9,230 nucleotides of DNA from Alphaproteobacteria bacterium (GTDB lineage Bacteria > Pseudomonadota > Alphaproteobacteria > Rhizobiales > Xanthobacteraceae). Positions 1 through 7,433 of the stretch are shown here, piece by piece. Both the position numbers and the translations under genes were made by a program. Position 1 is the first letter of the stretch, and every line of letters begins with the position of its first letter. The stretch lies in assembly GCA_005884465.1 (NCBI GenBank), contig VAZH01000311.1, forward strand, positions 1 to 9,230, in the 5' to 3' direction. A model generated the notes under the pieces. That model saw only the letters and a list, made by a program, of their open reading frames with translations, did no database searches and had not been told where the DNA came from.

Positions 1-97
1 CGAGAGATCAAACAAGATCCAGAGACAACCAACGTGAGTAAGTTGAACTGACGAGCAGTGTGAGCGGCGGGCCGACGCAATGACGAAGCCAGAGCGC

Positions 98-1330
98 TCA
101 TCCCGCCAGCAGGCGCCGGCAGGCGTCAACAAAGACTTGAGCCCCTGTGACGATGTCGGCGTCGTCTGTGTTTTCGCTCCAATGATGACTGATGCCGCCC
201 ATCGAGGGCACAAACAGCATGCCCGCAGGCATGATCGTCGCGAGAATTTGGGCGTCATGACCGGCGCCGCTGGGCATGCGGATGGATTTGCCGCCAGCAA
301 AGGCGACGCTCGCAGCTTCGATGGCCTGCTGGAATGCGGTATCCATCATGGCAGGGGCCCCGGTACGAATACGCTCCACCGCGACACTGCAGCGGCCTTG
401 TGCGCTGACGTCCGCAGCCATGCTTCGCAGCAGATCCTCCAGGCGGCCGATCACATCAGGGTCATCGTCACGAATCTGGAACAGCATCTCTGCACTTCCC
501 GGGATGATACTCGGCGCGCCGGGGTCGAGGGTGATGCGGCCGGTAGTCCATACCGTGCGTGGCCCGCAGGACGCGGGGAAGCGATCGTCAATATCAACGC
601 AAAATCTGGCCAGCGCGACGCCGGCATCCTTGCGAACGCCCATCCGGGTCGTGCCCGCGTGATTTTGCTCACCAGTAAATGTGATCCGGTATTGCCAGAT
701 ACCAACGATGGAGGTGACGACGCCGATCTTGAGACCACCGCTTTCGAGCGTCTCGCCTTGCTCGATATGCGCCTCGAGATATCCGATATGCCGCCCGCGT
801 TCAGCTTTCGCCCGGGCCCGGCCGGCAAGGCCCACGTCGCGCAGGGCCTCCCGCATGGTTCGGCCGCTGTTACGGTCGCGTGCGGCGTCGATGTCCGCCT
901 CGGTCACGCCGCCGACGTAAGACCTGCTGCCAAGGAAACTGCCGAAATGTCCTTCCTCGTCGCACCATGCCGCAACTTCGACGGCGCCGTTTGTGTTCGG
1001 ATCAGGATTGATGACGCGGGCGGCTTCGAGCGCATACACGACGCCAAGCGGCCCATCGAGCCAGCCCGCGAAATTCTGACTTTCGAGATGCGATCCGGCC
1101 AACAATTTCGGTCCGGATTTGGTACTGGTGCCGAATACATTGCCGATGCCGTCGATATCAGCGGCAAGCGCTGCCTCGGGAAGCCGCTGCGCAAGCCACT
1201 CCAGCGAGCGCATATGCGGCTCCGAGAAAGTCGGCTTGTGAACGCCGGTCTTGTAGGTGCCGATGCCGCGGAGCGCGTGGAGATCCGCAAGCACCCGGGC
1301 GCCATCGACGTGCGAGCGATTGTCAGACAT
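98..1330 (-). CDS. M20-family amidohydrolase, N-carbamoyl-L-amino-acid hydrolase / allantoate amidohydrolase-like
   Basis: A 410-residue cytoplasmic zinc-dependent hydrolase of peptidase family M20, in the branch that cleaves N-carbamoyl or related N-acyl groups from amino acids; its length is normal for that branch. Visible metal and catalytic positions are His81 (GSHLES), Asp92 (GWLDG), Glu125-Glu126 (WCDEEGHF), His188 (EAHIEQG) and His382 (GISHHWSE). The dimerisation/lid domain carries NHAGTTRM (His224), and Arg287 lies in QIRD. The Asn expected before the IIPG motif in characterised carbamoylases appears to be Ser274 (APSIIPG). The ATG at 1330 is chosen because it overlaps the ATPase stop by 8 bp (ATGTCTGA) and has AAGG 9 nt upstream; a TTG at 1339 would add three residues. 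It is the last gene of the leftward hut operon. By context it may deformylate N-formylglutamate or decarbamoylate N-carbamoylglutamate. Family is confident, substrate is inference. Confidence 0.88.
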   Translation of the reverse strand: MSDNRSHVDGARVLADLHALRGIGTYKTGVHKPTFSEPHMRSLEWLAQRLPEAALAADIDGIGNVFGTSTKSGPKLLAGSHLESQNFAGWLDGPLGVVYALEAARVINPDPNTNGAVEVAAWCDEEGHFGSFLGSRSYVGGVTEADIDAARDRNSGRTMREALRDVGLAGRARAKAERGRHIGYLEAHIEQGETLESGGLKIGVVTSIVGIWQYRITFTGEQNHAGTTRMGVRKDAGVALARFCVDIDDRFPASCGPRTVWTTGRITLDPGAPSIIPGSAEMLFQIRDDDPDVIGRLEDLLRSMAADVSAQGRCSVAVERIRTGAPAMMDTAFQQAIEAASVAFAGGKSIRMPSGAGHDAQILATIMPAGMLFVPSMGGISHHWSENTDDADIVTGAQVFVDACRRLLAG

Positions 1331-2108
1331 GAACCGCAACCTTCAATGCCTCGACACGGATCTCTTCGACAAGCCGTTCTTTCAGCCTGACGAATTCGGG
1401 CGTGGTCTTGATCTTGTAGGATCTCGGGTGGGGTAGATCGACCACGATCTCAGCCTTGATGCAGCCGGGACGTGCGCTCATGACGATGACGCGGCTGCCG
1501 AGGAAGATTGCCTCTTCGATGTCGTGGGTGACGAACAGCACGGTTTTCTGGTCGCGTTCCCAGATGCCGAGCAGCATTTCCTGCATCAGTGCGCGGGTTT
1601 GATTATCCAGCGCACCGAACGGCTCGTCGAGCAACAGGATTTTGGGATCGTTGGCTAGGGCACGGGCGATAGCTGTGCGTTGCTGCATGCCGCCGGAGAG
1701 CTGCTTCGGCCAGTGATTTTCAAATCCCGATAGACCGACCCGATGGATGAATCCATCGGCGATCTTGCCGCGGTCCGCTTCGGAAATCCCCCGCTCGCGC
1801 AGGCCGAACGCAATGTTTTCGCGCACGGTCAGCCACGGAAACAGTGTGTACGACTGAAACACCATGCCGCGGTCCGCGCCAGGCTCCGCTACCTCTTGCC
1901 CGTCGAGAATGACGCGGCCGCTTGTCGGTTGGTCGAGCCCGGCGACGATGCGGAGTAGCGTGGATTTTCCGCAGCCCGAAGGGCCGAGGATGGTAACGAA
2001 GTCATTGTTGCCAACGCTGAGATCGGTCGGTTCCAGAGCCCGGGTGGGCGCATTGCCCTGGCGGGCAGGGAAGGTGCGAGACACATGATCGAGCTTCAGC
2101 TTGGTCAT
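1323..2108 (-). CDS. ABC transporter ATP-binding protein, NitT/TauT (SsuB/TauB) type
   Basis: A 261-residue cytoplasmic ATPase that powers the importer formed with the next two genes upstream. All nucleotide-binding motifs are intact: Walker A GPSGCGKST (about residues 42-50), Q-loop VFQSYTLFPW (Gln85), signature LSGGMQQR (137-144), Walker B ILLLDEPFGALD ending at about 168, and H-loop VTHD (His195). The FQ-x-LFPW and GALDNQTR context is typical of nitrate/sulfonate/taurine-type ATPases. The ATG at 2108 forms an ATGA overlap with the permease stop and has a GGA-rich site about 9 nt upstream, so it is preferred over a GTG at 2120 that would add four residues. Its own stop overlaps the M20 hydrolase start. 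The transported substrate cannot be read from this subunit. Confidence 0.93.
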   Translation of the reverse strand: MTKLKLDHVSRTFPARQGNAPTRALEPTDLSVGNNDFVTILGPSGCGKSTLLRIVAGLDQPTSGRVILDGQEVAEPGADRGMVFQSYTLFPWLTVRENIAFGLRERGISEADRGKIADGFIHRVGLSGFENHWPKQLSGGMQQRTAIARALANDPKILLLDEPFGALDNQTRALMQEMLLGIWERDQKTVLFVTHDIEEAIFLGSRVIVMSARPGCIKAEIVVDLPHPRSYKIKTTPEFVRLKERLVEEIRVEALKVAVHV

Positions 2109-2881
2109 GCCAATTTCCACGGGAACAGCCAGGCATTGAAGGCCTTGAACAGGAAGTCTGACACGAGGCCGATCAGCCCGATGACGATGATGCCGAAGAT
2201 GATCTGGCCAGTATTAAGCAGGGCCTGGCTGTCGGTGATCATGTGGCCGATGCCAGACGATGAGCCGATGAGTTCGGCGACGATGACGTAGGTCCACGCC
2301 CAACCCAGAACGAGCCGAAGGATTTCCGCGATCTCGGGGGCAGACGAGGGCAGCAGCACTCGGCGGATGATGCCGCTGTCGCTGGCGCCCAGCGTGTACG
2401 CTGCTTCAACAAGGTCGCGCCTTGTGTTCCCGACGTTCACGGCGATCATCAAGATAATCTGGAAGACCGAGCCGATAAAAATGACCAGCAGCTTCTGCAG
2501 TTCGCCGATGCCCGCCCACAGGATCAACAGCGGGATGAAGGCCGACGCGGGCAGATAACGGGCAAACGAGACGAACGGCTCCAGGAGGGCCTCGATCGGC
2601 TTATAGGCGCCCATCAGAACGCCAAGCGGCACAGCGATGATGGCCGCCAGCGCAAAGCCGCCGATGACCCGCCATATCGTCATGCCGATGTCGAACAGGA
2701 AGCCGTGCTTTATGAGGAGTTCCCAGCCCTCCTGCAGCATGGTCAGCGGGTTAGCGAGAAAGGTTTTCGAGACATGGCCACCGAAGGTTGCCCATGCCCA
2801 CAGGGCAACGAACAGGACGAAGAACGCAAAGCCATAGGCCGCGCGCTGCTTCGATGTCACGGGATCCAGGGGACGTATCAC
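2105..2881 (-). CDS. ABC transporter permease, NitT/TauT (SsuC/TauC) type
   Basis: A 258-residue inner-membrane permease of the BPD_transp_1 family, probably acting as a homodimer with the adjacent ATPase. Hydrophobic segments are visible at about 16-34, 72-92, 112-125, 129-150, 186-204 and 225-247, fitting six membrane spans. The ATPase-docking EAA loop is clear: EAAYTLGAS at 159-167, with Leu-Leu-Pro at 176-178. The start is a GTG at 2881 with GAGG about 10 nt upstream. A GTG seven codons further in is possible and would lose no membrane segment, so the start is uncertain by several residues. The stop overlaps the ATPase ATG by 4 bp. An 88-bp gap with a hairpin separates it from the binding-protein gene upstream. 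Confidence 0.92.
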   Translation of the reverse strand: MIRPLDPVTSKQRAAYGFAFFVLFVALWAWATFGGHVSKTFLANPLTMLQEGWELLIKHGFLFDIGMTIWRVIGGFALAAIIAVPLGVLMGAYKPIEALLEPFVSFARYLPASAFIPLLILWAGIGELQKLLVIFIGSVFQIILMIAVNVGNTRRDLVEAAYTLGASDSGIIRRVLLPSSAPEIAEILRLVLGWAWTYVIVAELIGSSSGIGHMITDSQALLNTGQIIFGIIVIGLIGLVSDFLFKAFNAWLFPWKLA

Positions 2882-2920
2882 AGGGCATATACCTCAAAGC
2901 AGGGCGCTGACCGCGGGAAA

Positions 2921-2948
2921 TCCCGCTTCCGTACGTCGGGAAGCGGGA
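2921..2948 (-). repeat. Perfect 10-bp inverted repeat (mRNA hairpin) between binding-protein and permease genes
   Basis: The arms TCCCGCTTCC (2921-2930) and GGAAGCGGGA (2939-2948) are exact reverse complements around an 8-nt loop. In the leftward transcript the hairpin lies 21 nt after the binding-protein stop. Only three T residues follow it on that strand, so it does not look like a full intrinsic terminator. It more likely stabilises the upstream mRNA or partly attenuates transcription, which would give more binding protein than permease, as is common in ABC operons. A third copy of GCGGGA at 2913-2918 can pair with the 2921-2926 segment instead, forming a smaller competing hairpin. The structure is seen directly; the role is inference. 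Confidence 0.7.
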
Positions 2949-2969
2949 CCGGCGCGGCGCCGACCGAGT

Positions 2970-3914
2970 CTACTTGATGAAGCTCGCGTCAAAGAGGTCC
3001 TCGGTCTTCGGGATCGATTTGATGATGCCGATCTCGAGCAGCAGGTCTGCAGCTTCTTTGGTGAAAGCCTGGAACTCGCCCACGAAGAATTTCTGGTTCG
3101 CGGCTTTGTCCTGCCAGCGCAGATATTTCGCCGAGTTGCCGAACTGTTCGCCGGACTGCTTCACATCGGCGCCCATGATCTCGTAAGACTTGGCCTGATC
3201 CTTTTCAATCATGGCGACTGCCTCGAAATAGCTGTCGGCCAGCGCTTGCGCGGCTTTCGGGTTGTCGGTCAGGAACTTCGGCGTGCAACCGAACGTGTCC
3301 ATGATCATCGGGTAGTCGAGCGTTGTGGCGATGATCTTGCCCTTGTCCGGCGCAGCACGCACTGTCGAGAGGTAAGGCTCATAAGTCATGGCTGCATCGT
3401 TCTGACCGGACACGAATGCTTGCGCGGCCGCGGCTGGCTCCAGATTCACCACCGTGACGTCCTTGACCGAGAGGCCGTTTTTCTTGAGCATCCAGGCCAG
3501 GGTGAAATAGGGCGCGGTGCCGGGTGCGGATGCGGCGATCGTCTTGCCCTTCAGATCCTTGATCGACGCGACATCGTTTCGCGTCGCCATGCCATCGGCG
3601 CCGTAGCTCTTGTCGAGCTGGAAGATCTGCTTGGTTGCAACACCATTGGCATTCCAGGAAATCCAGGTTTCGACGGTGGTCGCCGCGCACTGGACGTCAC
3701 CCGACGCAATGGCCAGATGCCGGTCCTTCTGCGGGATCTTCTTGATCGTCACATCGAGGCCGTTCTTCTTGAAAATGCCCGCCTGGTTTGCGAGCGTGAG
3801 CGGCGCAAATCCGGTCCATCCCGAGATCCCGATGCCGACCTTCACGTCTTCGGCGACGGCTGGTGCGGACACCAGGAGAACGGCGGTTGCTGCGAATATT
3901 CCGAGACTACGCAT
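2970..3914 (-). CDS. Periplasmic substrate-binding protein, NMT1/SsuA/TauA-like
   Basis: A 314-residue secreted solute receptor for the ABC importer encoded downstream. Residues 1-21 form a classical Sec signal peptide: a basic Arg2, a hydrophobic core rich in Ala, Leu and Val, and an AVA cleavage site before Glu22-Asp23. There is no lipobox cysteine, so it should be free in the periplasm. The mature protein opens with VKVGIGISGWTGFAP and NQAGIFKKNGLDV, then SGDVQCAAT and DLKGKTIAASAPGTA, the order typical of NMT1-like type 2 binding proteins for small organic or ring-shaped ligands. The ATG at 3914 has a strong AGAGGA site 7 nt upstream. It sits 116 bp after hutC within the hut operon. This suggests a ligand tied to histidine breakdown, such as histidine, urocanate or an N-substituted glutamate. 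The ligand is inference. Confidence 0.92.
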   Translation of the reverse strand: MRSLGIFAATAVLLVSAPAVAEDVKVGIGISGWTGFAPLTLANQAGIFKKNGLDVTIKKIPQKDRHLAIASGDVQCAATTVETWISWNANGVATKQIFQLDKSYGADGMATRNDVASIKDLKGKTIAASAPGTAPYFTLAWMLKKNGLSVKDVTVVNLEPAAAAQAFVSGQNDAAMTYEPYLSTVRAAPDKGKIIATTLDYPMIMDTFGCTPKFLTDNPKAAQALADSYFEAVAMIEKDQAKSYEIMGADVKQSGEQFGNSAKYLRWQDKAANQKFFVGEFQAFTKEAADLLLEIGIIKSIPKTEDLFDASFIK

Positions 3915-4030
3915 GGCTTATCCTCTTTGCTGGTTCATAGATTGCGTCCTGTTCGCCTGTTCACACCGTGCGGGCGATGCTGCTGCATAGTCCGTTATTG
4001 TGCTGGACCGTGACGCCCATTGACATCCTC
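3915..4030. other. 116-bp gap between hutC and the binding-protein gene
   Basis: On the leftward strand I find the ribosome binding site of the binding-protein gene but no TTG-containing -35 element, no GTxTAxAC operator and no terminator-like hairpin. The only pattern is a short direct repeat, CCTGTTC at 3948-3954 and 3956-3962 on the + strand, with an 8-bp period. The transporter genes are therefore probably read through from the hutF promoter. Confidence 0.5.
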
Positions 4031-4774
4031 TCAGCCGCCTTTGAAGCGGGCAACCAGTTTGTGGGACTCGCCTGGATAGAGGAGGCGCACAGCGGTCAGC
4101 GTCCGTGCGCTGCGCCAGGTGTGCCGGTCGATCACGAGGCAAGGCGCGCCGATCGCAATGTCCAATGCCGCCGCGGCCTGGTCGTCGGCCACGATGGCGC
4201 TGATCGAATGCTCGGCTTCCGTCCATGGGACATGGTGGAGCAGCCACGAGCCGGGCGGTTCGATCGCAAAATCCGCCGCGGCAGCTTCGGGCACCGCGTC
4301 GAGATCGATTAGTCTGTCCTCGATAGCGAACGGCACGTCATCGGCGCTGTGGCGGCACGCAATCGCGATCACTTTGCCGGTTTTCCGTACCCCAAGACGA
4401 GCGCGGTCGGCGGCGTTTGCGGCGCGGCGCGAGCGCTGGATCAGCTGATAGCCGTAGCTGCGGCCGAGAGCGGTGATCTCCGCGCGGATGTCGGCGATCT
4501 GGAGGACCGCTGACAGGAATTTGGGACGGCGCACAAATGTGCCAGCCCGCCGCCGCCGCTCGATAAGATCGGCTTGCGCCAGTTCCGACAGCGCCTTGCT
4601 CACTGTCATTCGCGAGCAGCCATAGCGTGCCATGAGCTGGTGCTCGAACGGGATGCGATGGCCCGGCGGCCATTCACCGGTTAGGATTCGGCGCTCGATG
4701 TCGAGCCGGATCTGCTTGTACAGCGTCGGCTTGTCGGCTGCCTGGAGTTTGTCGCGATCTGTGGAGAGGCTCAT
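4031..4774 (-). CDS. hutC: Histidine utilisation repressor HutC (GntR family, UTRA effector domain)
   Basis: A 247-residue DNA-binding repressor. Residues about 17-82 form the GntR winged helix: LYKQIRLDIERRI, GEWPPGHRIPFEHQLMARYG, the recognition helix around SRMTVSKALSELA (54-66) and the wing ending GTFVRR. The rest is a UTRA ligand-binding domain, with FAIEDRLID at 149-157 and PWTEAEHSI at 183-191, a stretch characteristic of HutC proteins. The known HutC effector is urocanate, which releases the repressor. The ATG at 4774 overlaps the hutF stop by 4 bp (ATGA), so it is co-translated with hutF and probably autoregulated through the palindrome at 6166-6181. HutC regulators are known for hut control, and no competing assignment seems likely in this context. 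Confidence 0.95.
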   Translation of the reverse strand: MSLSTDRDKLQAADKPTLYKQIRLDIERRILTGEWPPGHRIPFEHQLMARYGCSRMTVSKALSELAQADLIERRRRAGTFVRRPKFLSAVLQIADIRAEITALGRSYGYQLIQRSRRAANAADRARLGVRKTGKVIAIACRHSADDVPFAIEDRLIDLDAVPEAAAADFAIEPPGSWLLHHVPWTEAEHSISAIVADDQAAAALDIAIGAPCLVIDRHTWRSARTLTAVRLLYPGESHKLVARFKGG

Positions 4775-6129
4775 GCCACGAGCCTTCGCATGGCTGCGTT
4801 GAATGCGTCGCGCGCCTTCTGGCGGAGCCGGTGGCGCCCACCCTCGACGACTTTGCTGCCGCCTGCCCAGACACAGGCGATGGCACCCGCATTTGCTGCG
4901 AAAATCCAGCCGTCGAGGACGGCATCCCTGCGGCGCCCGGCGAGCGACGGATGCGTGGTGTCGAGGGTTACGATGTCCGCGCGTGCACCTGCCCGGAGTC
5001 CGACGATCGGCTGCGCGAGCGCCCGGGCGCCGCCTGCGAGCGCGGCGTCGAGCAGCACGCGACCGGTCGAGATGCCGGGACCGCCGGACAACACATTGCG
5101 CTTTCGATGTCTTAACCGCTGGCCATATTCGAGCTGACGCAGTTCGTCGGCGACGCCGACCAGTACATTGGAATCTGTGCCGACGCCGAACCGGCCGCCT
5201 GCGTCAAGGAATTCGCGGGTCGGAAAAATGCCGTCGCCGAGGCTCGCTTCGGTGACCGGGCAGAGCCCGGCGACTGCGCCGCTGTTGGCAAGCGAGGCGA
5301 TCTCTGTCGCGGTTGTATGGGTCGCATGGATGAGGCACCAGCGCCGATCGATGGGCGCATGTTCGAGCAGCCACTCAACCGGCCGCCGGCCCGACCAGGC
5401 GATGCATTCCTCGACTTCCTTGATCTGTTCGGCGGCGTGGATATGAACCGGCCCGGCTCCGGCCAGTTGCACGATTGCCGCCAGTTCGTCTGGCGTCACG
5501 GCCCGCAGGCTGTGCGGAGCGACACCGACATTGGCTCCGGGCAGCGCGCGGACGGCCGTCTGTGTGGCGGCAGTCAGCTTGGCAAACTGGTCGATCGAGC
5601 AGATGAACCGGCGCTGGCCGGCATGTGGTGCGGCGCCACCAAAGGAGCTGTGCGCGTAGAAACTCGGCAGCAGTGTGAGCCCGATGCCGGTGATCTCGGC
5701 AGCTCGCGCAATTCGCGTCGCCATCTCGGCAGGATTGGCGTAGGGTTCGCCATCGTGGTCGTGATGGAGATAGTGGAATTCCCCGACGCGCGTGTATCCT
5801 TGCTCGAGCATCTCGACATAGAGCAACGTTGCGACGGCTTCCGTGTCTTCGGGAGTCATGTCCAGCGCGAAGCGATACATCGTCTCGCGCCATGTCCAGA
5901 ACGTATCCGCGGCGTTGCCGCGCGTTTCGGCAAGGCCAGCCATGCCACGCTGGAACGCGTGACTATGCAGGCTTGCTATTCCCGGGATTGCCAGCTGGTG
6001 GCGTTCATCTTCGTTTTCCGGCGTCGTGCCGATCGTAACTCTGGTGATGATCTCGTCGGTCACAACCATCTGCACGTCATCAGCCCACCCCGAGGGAAGC
6101 AGTGCTGACGCGAAATGCAGAGTGGACAT
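4771..6129 (-). CDS. hutF: Formimidoylglutamate deiminase HutF
   Basis: A 452-residue cytoplasmic amidohydrolase that converts N-formimino-L-glutamate to N-formyl-L-glutamate and ammonia, the fourth step of the five-step histidine pathway. Metal ligands are visible as His55 and His57 (HSHAFQ), His231 (HIHAAEQ) and Asp319 (GVGTDSN). Glu234 and His268 (LIHATH) fit the catalytic pair. Gln60, His206 and Arg209 (APHSLRA) match positions known to contact substrate in the Pseudomonas enzyme, from memory of that family. Its presence points to the HutF/HutG route rather than the one-step HutE-type formiminoglutamase. The ATG at 6129 has GGAAA just upstream and is the first gene after the divergent promoter region. 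Its stop overlaps hutC. Confidence 0.96.
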   Translation of the reverse strand: MSTLHFASALLPSGWADDVQMVVTDEIITRVTIGTTPENEDERHQLAIPGIASLHSHAFQRGMAGLAETRGNAADTFWTWRETMYRFALDMTPEDTEAVATLLYVEMLEQGYTRVGEFHYLHHDHDGEPYANPAEMATRIARAAEITGIGLTLLPSFYAHSSFGGAAPHAGQRRFICSIDQFAKLTAATQTAVRALPGANVGVAPHSLRAVTPDELAAIVQLAGAGPVHIHAAEQIKEVEECIAWSGRRPVEWLLEHAPIDRRWCLIHATHTTATEIASLANSGAVAGLCPVTEASLGDGIFPTREFLDAGGRFGVGTDSNVLVGVADELRQLEYGQRLRHRKRNVLSGGPGISTGRVLLDAALAGGARALAQPIVGLRAGARADIVTLDTTHPSLAGRRRDAVLDGWIFAANAGAIACVWAGGSKVVEGGRHRLRQKARDAFNAAMRRLVA

Positions 6130-6143
6130 GTTTCCAAACCGGG

Positions 6144-6172
6144 TGGACAGAACACCAACACGATTATATGTA
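6144..6172 (+). promoter_or_regulatory. Candidate rightward promoter for hutI-hutH-hutU
   Basis: TGGACA at 6144-6149 matches the sigma-70 -35 consensus in five of six positions. With a 17-bp spacer it reaches TATGTA at 6167-6172; a 15-bp spacer gives TATATG at 6165-6170. The -10 element is weak and lies within or beside the HutC palindrome, consistent with repression by occlusion. The assignment rests on pattern only. Confidence 0.35.
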
Positions 6173-6181
6173 TAGACATAT
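6166..6181. promoter_or_regulatory. Candidate HutC operator
   Basis: ATATGT (6166-6171) and ACATAT (6176-6181) are perfect inverted repeats around a 4-bp centre. The core GTATAGAC at 6170-6177 fits GTxTAxAC, the operator pattern described for the HutC subfamily of GntR regulators. It is located between the two divergent operons and overlaps candidate -10 elements on both strands, so one bound HutC dimer could shut off both. The palindrome is seen directly; HutC binding is inferred from family knowledge and from the hutC gene nearby. Confidence 0.7.
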
Positions 6182-6196
6182 CAATATCTCCGTCAA
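6169..6196 (-). promoter_or_regulatory. Candidate leftward promoter for the hutF operon
   Basis: On the minus strand TTGACG (+ strand 6191-6196) is a five-of-six -35 match. It is followed after 16 bp by TATACA (6169-6174), which lies within the operator. A perfect TATAAT also exists on this strand at 6163-6168, but it is 22 bp from TTGACG and has no good -35 at 17 bp. Either could be the -10; both overlap or touch the HutC palindrome. Confidence 0.4.
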
Positions 6197-6218
6197 GCTT
6201 CTGCTCAGGGAATGCTGC

Positions 6219-7433
6219 ATGGCCGAGCGCTTTGATCGAATCTGGCACAATGCCCGGCTTGCCACCGTTCGGGGGGATCTGCCCGAGCCTGGCGTGATTG
6301 AGCGCGGCGTGATCGCAGCGCGGGATGGCCGCATCGTCTTCGCTGGCGCGCGTTCCGACTTTCCATCGGGTGCCGATGCCGCCGAACGGATCGACTGCGC
6401 GGGGCGATGGATCACGCCCGGACTGGTGGATTGTCATACCCACCTGGTTTTCGGCGGAAACCGTGCACACGAATTCGAGCTGCGGCTGCAGGGAGCAAGC
6501 TACGAAGAGATCGCGCGTGCGGGCGGCGGTATTGTTTCGACGGTCGCTGCAACGCGGGCGTCCAGCGAGGCCGAACTTGTTGCCAGCGCGCTGCCGAGGC
6601 TCGACGCATTGATCGGCGAGGGCGTGACGACGGTAGAGATCAAATCCGGCTATGGGCTCAATACGGAAACCGAGATGCGACAGCTGTCAGCCGCACGTGC
6701 GGTAGGCCGCAACCGGCCGGTCAGTATCCGGACGACGTTTCTTGGCGCGCACGCACTGCCTCCCGAAGCTGATGGCGACAAGGATCGATACATCGACCTT
6801 GTTTGCAGCGAGATGCTGCCGGCGGTGGCTCAGGCCGGATTAGCCGACGCAGTTGATGCCTTTATGGAAGGCATAGCTTTCTCGGGCGATCAAACAGCGC
6901 GGGTGTTCCGTGCGGCAACGGCGCTTGGATTGCCGGTCAAGTTGCACGCGGACCAATTGTCGAACCTCGGCGGAGCAGCGCTTGCTTCGGAATTTTCTGC
7001 TTTGTCCGCGGATCATCTGGAGCACACGGATCAGGCCGGCGTCGCGGCCATGGCGCGGGCAGGTACGGTGGCAGTGCTTCTGCCGGGCGCGTTCTATTTC
7101 ATTCGCGAGACGACGAAGCCACCGGTCGAGCTATTCCGCGCCCACGGCGTGAACATGGCGCTGGCGACCGACTGCAATCCCGGCAGCTCGCCGCTGACCT
7201 CGCTCCTGCTGGTTATGAACATGGGTGCGACGCTGTTTCGGATGACCGTTGCCGAGTGCATCGCCGGCGTGACGCGGGAAGGCGCGCGTGCATTAGGCAT
7301 GCTCGGTGAGACCGGTACGCTCGAGGCCGGCAAATGGTGCGATCTCGCGATCTGGGATATCGACCGGCCCGCTGAGCTCGTCTACCGGATCGGCTTCAAC
7401 CCGTTGCACAGCCGGGTGTGGAGGGGGCAATGA
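6219..7433 (+). CDS. hutI: Imidazolonepropionase HutI
   Basis: A 404-residue cytoplasmic amidohydrolase that opens 4-imidazolone-5-propionate to N-formimino-L-glutamate, the third pathway step. Metal ligands are His73 and His75 ([12 protein letters not shown]), His243 (KLHADQLSN) and Asp318 (ATDCNPGS). His266 (SADHLEH) is at the catalytic position, and KSGYGL (142-147) and FLGAHALP (His178) are family hallmarks. The ATG at 6219 is chosen because AGGGA lies 7 nt upstream and the protein begins with the usual WHNARLAT stretch. The frame stays open up to 6102, but that extension would run through the operator and promoters and encode nothing conserved. The stop overlaps the hutH start by 4 bp. 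Confidence 0.96.
   Translation: MAERFDRIWHNARLATVRGDLPEPGVIERGVIAARDGRIVFAGARSDFPSGADAAERIDCAGRWITPGLVDCHTHLVFGGNRAHEFELRLQGASYEEIARAGGGIVSTVAATRASSEAELVASALPRLDALIGEGVTTVEIKSGYGLNTETEMRQLSAARAVGRNRPVSIRTTFLGAHALPPEADGDKDRYIDLVCSEMLPAVAQAGLADAVDAFMEGIAFSGDQTARVFRAATALGLPVKLHADQLSNLGGAALASEFSALSADHLEHTDQAGVAAMARAGTVAVLLPGAFYFIRETTKPPVELFRAHGVNMALATDCNPGSSPLTSLLLVMNMGATLFRMTVAECIAGVTREGARALGMLGETGTLEAGKWCDLAIWDIDRPAELVYRIGFNPLHSRVWRGQ

Larger units (their letters stand above)
6130..6218. promoter_or_regulatory. Divergent hutF/hutI promoter region
   Basis: These 89 bp separate the hutF and hutI start codons and are clearly more AT-rich than the flanking genes, especially 6161-6190. They must hold the start signals for both operons. 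They include the candidate HutC operator and both candidate promoters, listed separately, and the hutI ribosome binding site AGGGA at 6207-6211, 7 nt before its ATG. Confidence 0.85.

Noticed and set aside
1..97. Search for a terminator or a further gene at the left end
   Set aside because: Only a short GAGCGCTC palindrome at the M20 stop was seen, with no long stem or T run and no gene start.
80..1390. A 436-codon open frame on the + strand antisense to the M20 gene
   Set aside because: It is a high-GC shadow frame with no recognisable domain, and the opposite strand has intact M20 motifs throughout.
3931..3945. A sigma-54-like pattern, TGGTTC then TTGC with correct spacing, on the + strand
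   Set aside because: It points rightward, antisense to hutC, with no rightward gene to serve, and only part of the -24 element matches.
3948..3962. Direct repeat CCTGTTC twice with an 8-bp period upstream of the binding-protein gene
   Set aside because: Two short copies could arise by chance, and there is no promoter nearby to give it a role.
6102..6218. A 39-codon N-terminal extension of hutI
   Set aside because: It runs through the operator and promoter region and into the hutF 5' end, and a good ribosome binding site precedes the ATG at 6219.
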